From: Clostridia bacterium
GTDB taxonomy: Bacteria > Bacillota > Clostridia > Christensenellales > Borkfalkiaceae
Direction of reading: 5' to 3'
Assembly (NCBI GenBank): GCA_017648525.1
Contig: JAGCIP010000238.1
Coordinates: 1-5,974 of the forward strand
Length of the DNA: 5,974 nt
The notes below the pieces were generated by a model. It had not been told where the DNA came from, did not search any database, and saw only the letters and a list, made by a program, of their open reading frames with translations. Every line of letters begins with the position of its first letter. Position 1 is the first letter of the stretch. Shown here in pieces: positions 1 through 5,932 of the stretch. Made by a program: the position numbers and the translations under genes.

Positions 1-675
1 CTTTCTTTTCCACGTGATAGCCACAAAATCGTCAGCAGTGGTGAATCCCCCGTTAAGTATTCTTTTCTTTCATTTTATCTTGAAAACGACGTTTATAGAG
101 AAGAGTTTGAACAAATTATGAACCTTTTCCGTGACGCCGACAAAAGAATTTTTAACGATTCGTCAATCACTTTCTTAATCGACCAGATTATCAGCGAGTT
201 ATTAACGCCTGGTTTCAAAAAGGAAACCTTTATTTCCTTATCTTTACAGCAAATTATTTTATTGCTTATTAGAAACTTCTTGCACACCCAAAATAAACCG
301 TCTTCTAAGCACGTTAACAAAAACAAAATCTTGTGCTACAAGATTATGCAATATATTGACGGTAATATTTTTTCTATCCGTAATTTGACAGAACTTTCAA
401 AACACTTAAATTATAATTACTCGTATCTTGCAAAAATGTTTAAGCAAACAACCAATACTACTATTATGGATTATTTTGCAGAGAAAAAGTTACAATGCGC
501 AAAGGCACTTATTAAAGACGGCTCGCTTACTTTTACCGAAATCTCCGAAATGCTTAACTATGCGTCTATCTATTCTTTCAGTAAGTCTTTCAAATTCCAT
601 TTTGGCATATCTCCTATCGAATACAGAAAGAGCCTTAGAAAAATTGAAAAGGAAAAAAACGCTAAAAAACAATAA
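1..675 (+). CDS. AraC-family transcriptional regulator, 5'-truncated by the window edge
   Basis: The frame is open from base 1 to the TAA at 673-675, giving 224 visible residues; the true start lies upstream, and the ATG at 118 is internal. The C-terminal part is a typical AraC/XylS DNA-binding domain with two helix-turn-helix units. The first covers about visible residues 125-148 (SIRNLTELSKHLNYNYSYLA). The second covers about 177-210 and contains the family signature FTEISEMLNY followed by YSFSKSFKFHFGISPIEYRK. The roughly 110 residues before it would belong to the ligand-sensing or dimerisation part; no clear cupin motif remains in what is visible. The protein ends in a lysine-rich tail. 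AraC regulators of this type in Firmicutes often control sugar or glycan use, but the ligand and targets cannot be read here. It converges on the GH109-like gene and shares a terminator region with it. The family call is firm; the role is unknown. Confidence 0.93.
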   Translation, partial: LSFPRDSHKIVSSGESPVKYSFLSFYLENDVYREEFEQIMNLFRDADKRIFNDSSITFLIDQIISELLTPGFKKETFISLSLQQIILLLIRNFLHTQNKPSSKHVNKNKILCYKIMQYIDGNIFSIRNLTELSKHLNYNYSYLAKMFKQTTNTTIMDYFAEKKLQCAKALIKDGSLTFTEISEMLNYASIYSFSKSFKFHFGISPIEYRKSLRKIEKEKNAKKQ

Positions 676-703
676 TTTACAATATTTACCAGCAAAAATA
701 ATA

Positions 704-740
704 AAAACTCGACTTGTCAAAAAGTCGAGTTTTCTTTTTT
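704..740. terminator. Rho-independent terminator between convergent genes
   Basis: A perfect 12-bp inverted repeat pairs 704-715 with 722-733 around a 6-base loop, core ACTCGACTT/AAGTCGAGT, and is followed by CTTTTTT at 734-740. It sits 29 bases after the AraC stop. On the minus strand the same hairpin is followed by a T-rich run (707-701), so it can also serve the gene ending at 784, making it plausibly bidirectional. Confidence 0.9.
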
Positions 741-783
741 ATGTTTTTATTTATATATTGTATTTATATTGTTTGATAAACGC

Positions 784-1998
784 CTAGTCTAAGTTGATAA
801 TTTCTTTTGGCTCACGCATTATCCACTTGCCGTTAGTAAAATCAGGAATTTCAACCGGCATACCGCCCGCTGCAATCGAAGCTTCGCTTTGGCAGGTTAC
901 AGCCATCCAGGTTGCTGCATCATAAACGTCTATGGGCATTTCTTTATCGTTTGCAGCAGCATCAAAGAATACGCTTAACATAATCGGGTCCATACCCCCG
1001 TGGCTTGCCTTGAACGCATCGCTCATTTCTTCTCTCCAAACTGATGGCAAATATTCTTCGAATTGTTTTGCAGTATCTGCATATTCTCTTATATTCTTTT
1101 CGTGGTCAAAAGTCATTTCGTCGGTCAACACTAAGTTAGTATCTTCCTTATAAATGCCTTTAGTACCATTTACTAAAAATTCACGGCTATACGCACGTGG
1201 CAAAGTTGTATCTAACTTTAACGAAATCAAAGAGCCATCCGCACATGTAATGTTGGTGCAGACCACGTCGCCTTGAGCAAAGGTCTTGTCTTGCAAAAAT
1301 TTGTATTCTTCTTTACCTTGTACGAAAGTAGAAAGCCCACGGCTCTTTGATGCCACCGAAGTAAGCTTTAACAATCTATTCCCACGGTTTACGTTCAATA
1401 TCTTTGCGATAGGTCCTAAATTGTGGGTAGGATAGTTATCACAGTTTCTATTTAGATAGTTCCTTAAACGATAGTGCCTATTCTTAATTCCACCACAAAT
1501 CTCTTCTCTTAAATCGTGACAGTATGATGCATGACAGAACACAACTTCACCAAGTTTTCCCTTTCTAACGAGTGAAGTTGCCAAAAGTTCTGCTTTGCCA
1601 AAACAACAGTTTTCAAGAAACATAAACGGGGTTTTAGTTTCTTCGTAAGTGCGAACCATTGCCCAGCAATCGTCTAACGAATATGCTCCACCAACTTCTA
1701 ATCCGGTAATCTTGCCCGCTCTCATTGCTTTAACCGCTAACGGTGCGTGCGCTTCCCACGCTGCAGAAATAATTACTATGTTTACTTCTTCATCAGCCAA
1801 CAATTCGTCCGCATTAGTGTAATATCTCGGTGCTACTCCTCTAAATCCTTTTACTGCTTCCGCCGCGTCTTTTGCTCTATCTTCATAAACGTCGCAAACC
1901 GCAACTATATCAACCTCACGGAAATGTTCCGCTACTAGCTTATTTAAGTTTGCACCACGTCCACCAACTCCTAAAAAACCTAATTTTAACTGTTTCAT
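784..1998 (-). CDS. Gfo/Idh/MocA-family protein, GH109-like
   Basis: The 404-residue protein has an N-terminal Rossmann fold: GVGGRG at residues 10-15 is the dinucleotide-binding loop, and D36 at the end of the second strand is placed to hold the NAD ribose. The usual EKP motif of the superfamily is replaced by EVGGA at 101-105, close to the EVPAA form I associate with glycoside hydrolase family 109. Other GH109-like blocks follow in order: HDLRE (161-165), HYRLRN (175-180), NYPTHNLGPIA (188-198, with Y189 and H192), HGGMD (333-337), DVYDAATW (357-364) and PVEIPDFTNGKW (381-392). GH109 enzymes use bound NAD+ to cleave alpha-N-acetylgalactosaminides by transient oxidation. No signal peptide is seen, so the protein is probably cytoplasmic. 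AAAAGGAG ends 7 bases before the ATG. Whether it is a glycosidase or a plain sugar oxidoreductase cannot be decided from motifs alone. Confidence 0.9.
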   Translation of the reverse strand: MKQLKLGFLGVGGRGANLNKLVAEHFREVDIVAVCDVYEDRAKDAAEAVKGFRGVAPRYYTNADELLADEEVNIVIISAAWEAHAPLAVKAMRAGKITGLEVGGAYSLDDCWAMVRTYEETKTPFMFLENCCFGKAELLATSLVRKGKLGEVVFCHASYCHDLREEICGGIKNRHYRLRNYLNRNCDNYPTHNLGPIAKILNVNRGNRLLKLTSVASKSRGLSTFVQGKEEYKFLQDKTFAQGDVVCTNITCADGSLISLKLDTTLPRAYSREFLVNGTKGIYKEDTNLVLTDEMTFDHEKNIREYADTAKQFEEYLPSVWREEMSDAFKASHGGMDPIMLSVFFDAAANDKEMPIDVYDAATWMAVTCQSEASIAAGGMPVEIPDFTNGKWIMREPKEIINLD

Positions 1999-2005
1999 TT
2001 TTTCA

Positions 2006-2013
2006 CTCCTTTT
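2006..2013 (-). promoter_or_regulatory. Ribosome binding site of the GH109-like gene
   Basis: Read on the minus strand this is AAAAGGAG, 7 bases before the ATG at 1998-1996. It fixes the start that keeps the Rossmann loop at residues 10-15. Confidence 0.85.
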
Positions 2014-2036
2014 TAGTATCTCTTCATTGCCTTTTC

Positions 2037-2065
2037 ATTATAGCACTACGCTTTTTTCTAGTCAA
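2037..2065 (-). promoter_or_regulatory. Sigma-A type promoter of the GH109-like gene
   Basis: On the minus strand, TTGACT (2065-2060) is followed by a 17-base spacer and a perfect TATAAT (2042-2037). Transcription would start near 2030, leaving a leader of about 30 bases with the ribosome binding site. The promoter lies in the 114-base gap after the DUF1846 stop, so this gene can be transcribed independently of the operon upstream. No operator or catabolite-response-like palindrome was recognised around it. Confidence 0.85.
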
Positions 2066-2112
2066 TTCCTTGCTTTTGTTTTTTCTTTAACGTTTTCAGT
2101 ATTTTTTGCGCA

Positions 2113-3576
2113 CTACTGCCTTTTAGGTTCGCTGGTTACGTTTATTCCTAATTTTTTCAAAGTGTTTTCGTCTACCACCGAAAGTATTACCGACGAGTGA
2201 AGTTGCGCTCCCTTTAATTTTCCTAACTGTTCCAACGCTAATTTAGCCGTATCGTCAGTAGCCGCACTCACCGCTAACGATAGCAACACTTCGTCCGTGT
2301 GCAATCTTGGGTTTACGCTACCCATATGATTTACTTTTAGTTTTTGAATAGGCTCTATCACCTTGCTCGATATTAAGTCTATCTCGTCATCTATTCCCGC
2401 AAGGGCTTTTAAAGCGTTCAAAAGTGCAGCCGCACTCGCACCGAGTAATTTACCCGTCTTGCCCGTTACCATTATTCCGTCGCTCGTTTGCAAAGCACAA
2501 CACGGTCCGTTAGTTCTCTTTTCAAGTTCTAACGCAGGCGCTACAACCGCTCTATCGTTTATACTTATGTGTAACCTTTGCATCAAGATTTCTAACTTGG
2601 ATATTACTTCTTTACCGATAACGCCACGCCTTACTTCAAGTTGTGCAGAGTAATATCTACGAACAATCTCTTGTTTAGACGCTTCGTTTACTACGTCGGG
2701 GTCTATTATGCAATATCCTGCCATATTTACACCCATATCAGTTGGCGATTTATAAGGTGACTCGCCCATTATCTTTGAAAGCATTGCAGAAAGCACGGGG
2801 AATATTTCCACGTCTCTATTATAGTTAACCGCCATCTCTCCGTAATTTTCCAAATGGAACGGGTCTATCATATTCATATCGTTAAGGTCGGCTGTTGCTG
2901 CTTCATAAGCGGCGTTAACGGGGTGATTGAGTGGCAAGTTCCACACGGGGAAAGTTTCGTATTTAGCATACCCTGCCTTAACTCCACGTTTATTTTCGTG
3001 GTATAATTGCGACAAGCAAGTAGCCATCTTTCCGCTACCAGGCCCTGGCGCTGTAACAACAACTAACGGACGGGTGGTAACAACGTATTCGTTTTTGCCG
3101 TAACCTTCGTCGCTTACTATCTTTTCTACTTCCGACGGATAGCCTTCTATTGCGTAATGCTTATAAACCCTTATGCCTCGCATATTTAAGCGGTTTGCAA
3201 AAGCTTCTACCGACGGTTGCGACGCATATCTCGTTAATACCACGCTACCAACGTAAAAACCTTTATCAACAAAGATATCGATAAGCCTTAACACGTCTAA
3301 ATCGTATGTAATACCAAGATCGCTTCTTCTTTTATTTTTCTCTATGTCGTTTGCGTTGATTACGATAAGAATTTCCGCTTGGTCTTTTAATTGAGAAAGC
3401 ATTTTAATCTTACTGTCCGGCTCAAAACCAGGCAAAACACGAGATGCGTGATAATCGTCGAATAACTTTCCGCCGAATTCTAAATATAATTTATCGCCGA
3501 ACATTTTTATTCTTTCTAAAATCTTGTCCGACTGCATCTCTAAATATTTCTTATTGTCAAAACCACGCTTTTCCAT
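2113..3576 (-). CDS. DUF1846 (UPF0371) family protein
   Basis: The 487-residue protein matches the conserved DUF1846/UPF0371 family along its whole length, near the usual size of about 500. Recognisable blocks are the N-terminal GFDNKKYLEMQSDKILERI (5-23) and LYLEFGGKLFDDYHASRVLPGF (30-51), INANDIEKNKRRSDLGITYD (73-92), TAPGPGSGKMATCLSQ (175-190), KYETFPVWNLPLNHPVN (205-221), the DxNMIDPFH stretch near 233-241, and NHMGSVNPRLHTDEVLLSL (416-434). The GPGSGK loop resembles a Walker A motif, but P177 and M184 replace the usual G and S/T. There is no signal peptide or membrane segment, so it is likely cytoplasmic. The family has solved structures but, to my knowledge, no settled biochemical role. 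AGGAGT lies 8 bases before the ATG and overlaps the stop of the PqqD-like gene, so translation is probably coupled. It is the last gene of the kinase-PqqD operon; no clear terminator follows it. Confidence 0.92.
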   Translation of the reverse strand: MEKRGFDNKKYLEMQSDKILERIKMFGDKLYLEFGGKLFDDYHASRVLPGFEPDSKIKMLSQLKDQAEILIVINANDIEKNKRRSDLGITYDLDVLRLIDIFVDKGFYVGSVVLTRYASQPSVEAFANRLNMRGIRVYKHYAIEGYPSEVEKIVSDEGYGKNEYVVTTRPLVVVTAPGPGSGKMATCLSQLYHENKRGVKAGYAKYETFPVWNLPLNHPVNAAYEAATADLNDMNMIDPFHLENYGEMAVNYNRDVEIFPVLSAMLSKIMGESPYKSPTDMGVNMAGYCIIDPDVVNEASKQEIVRRYYSAQLEVRRGVIGKEVISKLEILMQRLHISINDRAVVAPALELEKRTNGPCCALQTSDGIMVTGKTGKLLGASAAALLNALKALAGIDDEIDLISSKVIEPIQKLKVNHMGSVNPRLHTDEVLLSLAVSAATDDTAKLALEQLGKLKGAQLHSSVILSVVDENTLKKLGINVTSEPKRQ

Positions 3577-3584
3577 CTTAAGTA

Positions 3585-3590
3585 ACTCCT
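3585..3590 (-). promoter_or_regulatory. Ribosome binding site of the DUF1846 gene, overlapping the upstream stop codon
   Basis: AGGAGT on the minus strand begins inside the TAG stop (3591-3589) of the PqqD-like gene and ends 8 bases before the DUF1846 ATG. This layout favours translational coupling of the two genes. Confidence 0.8.
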
Positions 3591-3852
3591 ATTTTATCAA
3601 GTTCGCCTGCTCCAACTTTTCTATAAAAACGTCAACGTCTTTGCTTGCCGTTTGTTCATCTACTTCGTATTCTTCAAGTAACGCTTTAACTAAATCTTCT
3701 TTCTCTGCGCCCTTTTGTAATAACTCCCACAAAAACGCACCCGTTTGATTGAGATTGATAACTCCGTTAAAAGTCTTTACTGCGCTACCTACCGCAACTA
3801 CTATATAACTCCCCGCAACTTCACGTAGAATAAATCCGTCTTTTATCTTCAT
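3589..3852 (-). CDS. PqqD-like protein (RiPP recognition element)
   Basis: The 87-residue protein has the compact PqqD layout: N-terminal beta strands (FILREVAGSYIVVAVGSA, 7-24), then INLNQTGAFLWELLQKG (32-48), which carries the family N-x-T-G-A-F-x-W signature, a helix with an acidic stretch (EDLVKALLEEYEVDEQTA), and a final helix ending FIEKLEQANLIK. PqqD was described in pyrroloquinoline quinone synthesis, where it binds the PqqA precursor; the wider family forms the leader-peptide-binding domain of many RiPP pathways. Here there is no PqqA, PqqC or PqqE, so quinone synthesis is not implied. Its ATG overlaps the kinase stop (ATGA), and AAAGGGGG at 3867-3860, inside the kinase gene, lies 7 bases before the start. 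It most likely works with that kinase, perhaps presenting a peptide or protein to it; that is inference. Confidence 0.9.
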   Translation of the reverse strand: MKIKDGFILREVAGSYIVVAVGSAVKTFNGVINLNQTGAFLWELLQKGAEKEDLVKALLEEYEVDEQTASKDVDVFIEKLEQANLIK

Positions 3853-4565
3853 TGTCTATCCCCCTTTGACATTGTATTAAACGACAGTTCCGCCGCCTCT
3901 CTCGATATGTTGCAACCTAATTTATAAAGTTCAACTTTTTCAAGCATTTTACCTAACAAATCTAGCAACTTGTCCATTTTATCTTCTTCGCTTGGGCGAA
4001 TAGTTTGACCAAGCAAAGTCACAAGCATTTCCGCTGGATTTATCTTTTCTATCACGTTTTCTTTTGCTTGATAAATCTTACAAATTGCTTTTATTTTAGC
4101 ACGAGCGTTAGTGTCTAACCTATGCTTTCCGTTCCACGGCGTGCCGTAAACGTAAAATTCCCCGTCGATATACCTTATAATAGGCTTATCGTCGTTAATC
4201 ATCACCGCTCTTTCTCCAAGCATCTCTCTCCATAAGCGGGTGTGGGTTGATTTGCCCGTTCCGCTAGGTGCGGTAAATAAATACGCCTCTCCATCAACCA
4301 TTATCGCACTACTATGGAATATTATGCCTTGTGCGTTCTCTAGCGTATAATGACACAACTTGCGAAATAGTGCCAAACTTTCTAAATACGCATCTGGAAA
4401 ATCAGATGCGAGTACCTTTTCTTGGTTTATATCTTCGGGCGTAATAATTACGGTAAATTCGGGCTGTTCTTCTCCGTTATAACGATAATTTTCGCACAAC
4501 TTTTCGGAAAATTTATATATAGTTTTTGCGTCAAACACGACGTCTGCTATTTTATATCTAATCAT
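3849..4565 (-). CDS. HPr kinase/phosphorylase-related P-loop kinase
   Basis: The 238-residue protein has the HprK/PEP-carboxykinase-like nucleotide-binding fold without the N-terminal domain of true HprK. GIIFHSSAIMVDGEAYLFTA (80-99) leads into the Walker A loop APSGTGKSTHTRLW (99-112, with K105 and S106). Next come INDDKP (123-128), whose paired aspartates sit where a metal or catalytic acid is expected, and GTPWNGKH (141-148). The first 75 or so residues have no recognised motif. Relatives are often annotated as HPr-related serine kinase or PEP carboxykinase and recur beside PqqD-like proteins; some lasso-peptide pathways use such a kinase to phosphorylate the precursor. HPr itself is an unlikely target because no PTS gene is near and the HprK signature for phosphorylase activity was not recognised. 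AAAAGGA lies 5 bases before the ATG. It is the first gene of the operon and its stop overlaps the PqqD-like start. Confidence 0.88.
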   Translation of the reverse strand: MIRYKIADVVFDAKTIYKFSEKLCENYRYNGEEQPEFTVIITPEDINQEKVLASDFPDAYLESLALFRKLCHYTLENAQGIIFHSSAIMVDGEAYLFTAPSGTGKSTHTRLWREMLGERAVMINDDKPIIRYIDGEFYVYGTPWNGKHRLDTNARAKIKAICKIYQAKENVIEKINPAEMLVTLLGQTIRPSEEDKMDKLLDLLGKMLEKVELYKLGCNISREAAELSFNTMSKGDRQ

Positions 4566-4623
4566 TTACGTCCTTTTAGGTGCACCCTTGTTTTTTGCGC
4601 CGAAAAAAATAAAATACATTATT

Positions 4624-4652
4624 ATTTTAGCAAAGTAAAAAAGCTTTGTCAA
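4624..4652 (-). promoter_or_regulatory. Sigma-A type promoter of the kinase-PqqD-DUF1846 operon
   Basis: On the minus strand a perfect TTGACA (4652-4647), a 17-base spacer and TAAAAT (4629-4624) precede the kinase start. Transcription would begin near 4617, giving a leader of about 50 bases. The spacer contains the palindrome AAAGCTTT (4640-4647), which could be an operator half-overlapping the -35 but may be chance in AT-rich DNA. Confidence 0.85.
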
Positions 4653-4659
4653 TTTAAAT

Positions 4660-4688
4660 TTGATTTTTACAAGATTTTTATATATAAT
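4660..4688 (+). promoter_or_regulatory. Sigma-A type promoter of the ApbE lipoprotein gene
   Basis: TTGATT (4660-4665), a 17-base spacer and a perfect TATAAT (4683-4688) lie 30 bases before the ATG at 4719, with GGGGA (4709-4713) as a modest ribosome binding site. Only 7 bases separate this -35 box from the -35 box of the opposite operon. Confidence 0.8.
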
Positions 4689-4718
4689 ATATTTATATCT
4701 TATTACGCGGGGATTTTT

Positions 4719-5795
4719 ATGTCTTTATTGCGAAAATTTTTAACGGTATTTTTAGCAATCGCTTTACTTTTTTCTTTTAGCGGTTGCAAAAGTTTAGGCG
4801 GAGTTTTGGACTTTGCCTACTTTAATACCGCCGTTCATATAGAAACGCACGACAAGCCTATTTCCGCACAAACGGAAACGCTTATAAAAAACACCCTTTC
4901 TAATTTTGAAAACGAATTTTCAACCAACAAGGAAACTTCTCTTATTTATAATTTTAATCTTGCTAAAAAAGATGCGTCCTTTAATTTAAGTGATTTGCAA
5001 GCGCAAGTTCTTAAACAAGGTAAAGACGCTTTTCTATTTACAGGCGGGCTTTTTAACCCCGCCGTTTACCCACTTGTTAAACTTTGGGGGTTTGCCCCGT
5101 ATTCTTACACGCCTAACTACACACCGCCCACCCAAGAGCAAATTCAAAGTGCGCTTTCCCTTTGTGATTTTAACAATGCCCAAATTGATTTTGAAAATAA
5201 AGTTTTAACCAAAACAAACGAGCATACTAAACTTGATTTAAGCGGGTTAGTTAAGGGCGTTTGCGCAGATGCGGTTGCCCAAATATTAAAAGATGCGGGT
5301 CATACTTCTGGCTACGTGAATATAGGCGGTAGTAGTCTTAATCTTCTTAAAGTTTCTAGTCTTGGAATAAGACACCCCGAAAAAGCAGGCGAAAGTCTTT
5401 TAACGGTAAACACGAAAAATTACGCCGACCTTTCCGTTTCAACTAGTGGCGATTACGAAAGATATTACACCGATAGCGATGGAAACAGATATACGCACTT
5501 AATAAATCCCTTTACGGGCAAAACTGCAAACACAGGGGTTAGTAGCGCAACCATTATTGGTATAAACGGCGGACTTGGAGATGCGCTAACCACCGCCCTT
5601 TGTCTTTGCGAATACTCGGCTGTAAAAACAAACAGCCCTTTAACTATACTTGCTAACAAGATTATTACTGAATATCCAGATTGTATGATTTTTATCGTTT
5701 ATAAAAAAGAACAAACTAAACTCATATTAACAAACAAAACGCTAAACCAACATTTTACTATAACCGACCAGAGTTATTCCGTTGTTAATATATAG
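4719..5795 (+). CDS. ApbE-family FAD:protein FMN transferase, lipoprotein
   Basis: The chosen ATG gives 358 residues starting with a lipoprotein signal: positive MSLLRK, a hydrophobic core, and the lipobox FSGC with C23 as the lipid-bearing cysteine. An open frame extends upstream to 4422 but would run through the promoters and the opposite kinase gene, so it is rejected. ApbE blocks follow in order: FNTAVHIETH (35-44), GGLFNPAVYPLVKLWGF (109-125), KLDLSGLVKGVCADAVAQIL (171-190), GYVNIGGSSL (198-207), VSTSGDYERYY (240-250), THLINPFTGKTA (259-270) and GGLGDALTTALCL (284-296). D288 and T292 sit in the DxxxT pattern used for the metal. The enzyme moves FMN from FAD onto a serine or threonine of exported proteins, on the outer face of the membrane. 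Variants from the textbook motifs are LDLSGLVKG for DLGGIAKG and INP for DP. It is a monocistronic unit; its flavoprotein partner is not in the window. Confidence 0.92.
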   Translation: MSLLRKFLTVFLAIALLFSFSGCKSLGGVLDFAYFNTAVHIETHDKPISAQTETLIKNTLSNFENEFSTNKETSLIYNFNLAKKDASFNLSDLQAQVLKQGKDAFLFTGGLFNPAVYPLVKLWGFAPYSYTPNYTPPTQEQIQSALSLCDFNNAQIDFENKVLTKTNEHTKLDLSGLVKGVCADAVAQILKDAGHTSGYVNIGGSSLNLLKVSSLGIRHPEKAGESLLTVNTKNYADLSVSTSGDYERYYTDSDGNRYTHLINPFTGKTANTGVSSATIIGINGGLGDALTTALCLCEYSAVKTNSPLTILANKIITEYPDCMIFIVYKKEQTKLILTNKTLNQHFTITDQSYSVVNI

Positions 5796-5809
5796 TGGAC
5801 AAAAAATAT

Positions 5810-5845
5810 AAGCGCACTAATCTAAGAAAGATTAGTGCGCTTTTT
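5810..5845. terminator. Rho-independent terminator after the ApbE gene
   Basis: A perfect 14-bp stem pairs 5810-5823 with 5829-5842 around the loop AAGAA, core AGCGCACTAATCT, followed by a T run to 5845. It starts 15 bases after the ApbE stop. The complementary side is also followed by a T-rich run (5808-5801), so it may also stop the groL transcript arriving from the other side. Confidence 0.92.
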
Positions 5846-5932
5846 GTTTAGATTTTTGCCGAACGAAACGCAAAGTATTTCGCAGGGTTTTTCCATTAAA
5901 AATCAACTATATGAAAGGATAGAGCCTATATC

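Noticed and set aside
428..787. 119-codon plus-strand frame across the end of the AraC gene and its terminator
   Set aside because: It is out of frame with a clear AraC domain and runs through the terminator hairpin; the translation shows no recognised motif.
2363..2653. 96-codon plus-strand frame inside the DUF1846 gene
   Set aside because: It is antisense to a strongly conserved coding region, with no ribosome binding site or family match.
2874..3062. 62-codon minus-strand frame inside the DUF1846 gene, considered as a possible precursor peptide
   Set aside because: It lies in another frame of a conserved gene and has neither a leader/core layout nor its own promoter.
3589..3852. Pyrroloquinoline quinone biosynthesis
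   Set aside because: Only a PqqD-like protein is present; no PqqA, PqqC or PqqE gene is in the window, and the family is much wider than that pathway.
3849..4565. Bona fide HPr kinase/phosphorylase (hprK)
   Set aside because: It lacks the N-terminal HprK domain, the length is short of about 310 residues, and the neighbour is a PqqD-like gene, not lgt or PTS genes.
4422..4718. Upstream extension of the ApbE frame by 99 codons
   Set aside because: It overlaps the opposite kinase gene and both divergent promoters, has no family similarity, and places the lipoprotein signal in the interior; the ATG at 4719 gives a proper signal sequence and spacing from its promoter.
5846..5932. Short inverted repeats such as CGAAA/TTTCG near 5864-5882 and ATAG/CTAT near 5919-5929
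   Set aside because: Stems are only 4-5 bp with no T run, and no small RNA, riboswitch or ORF pattern could be recognised.
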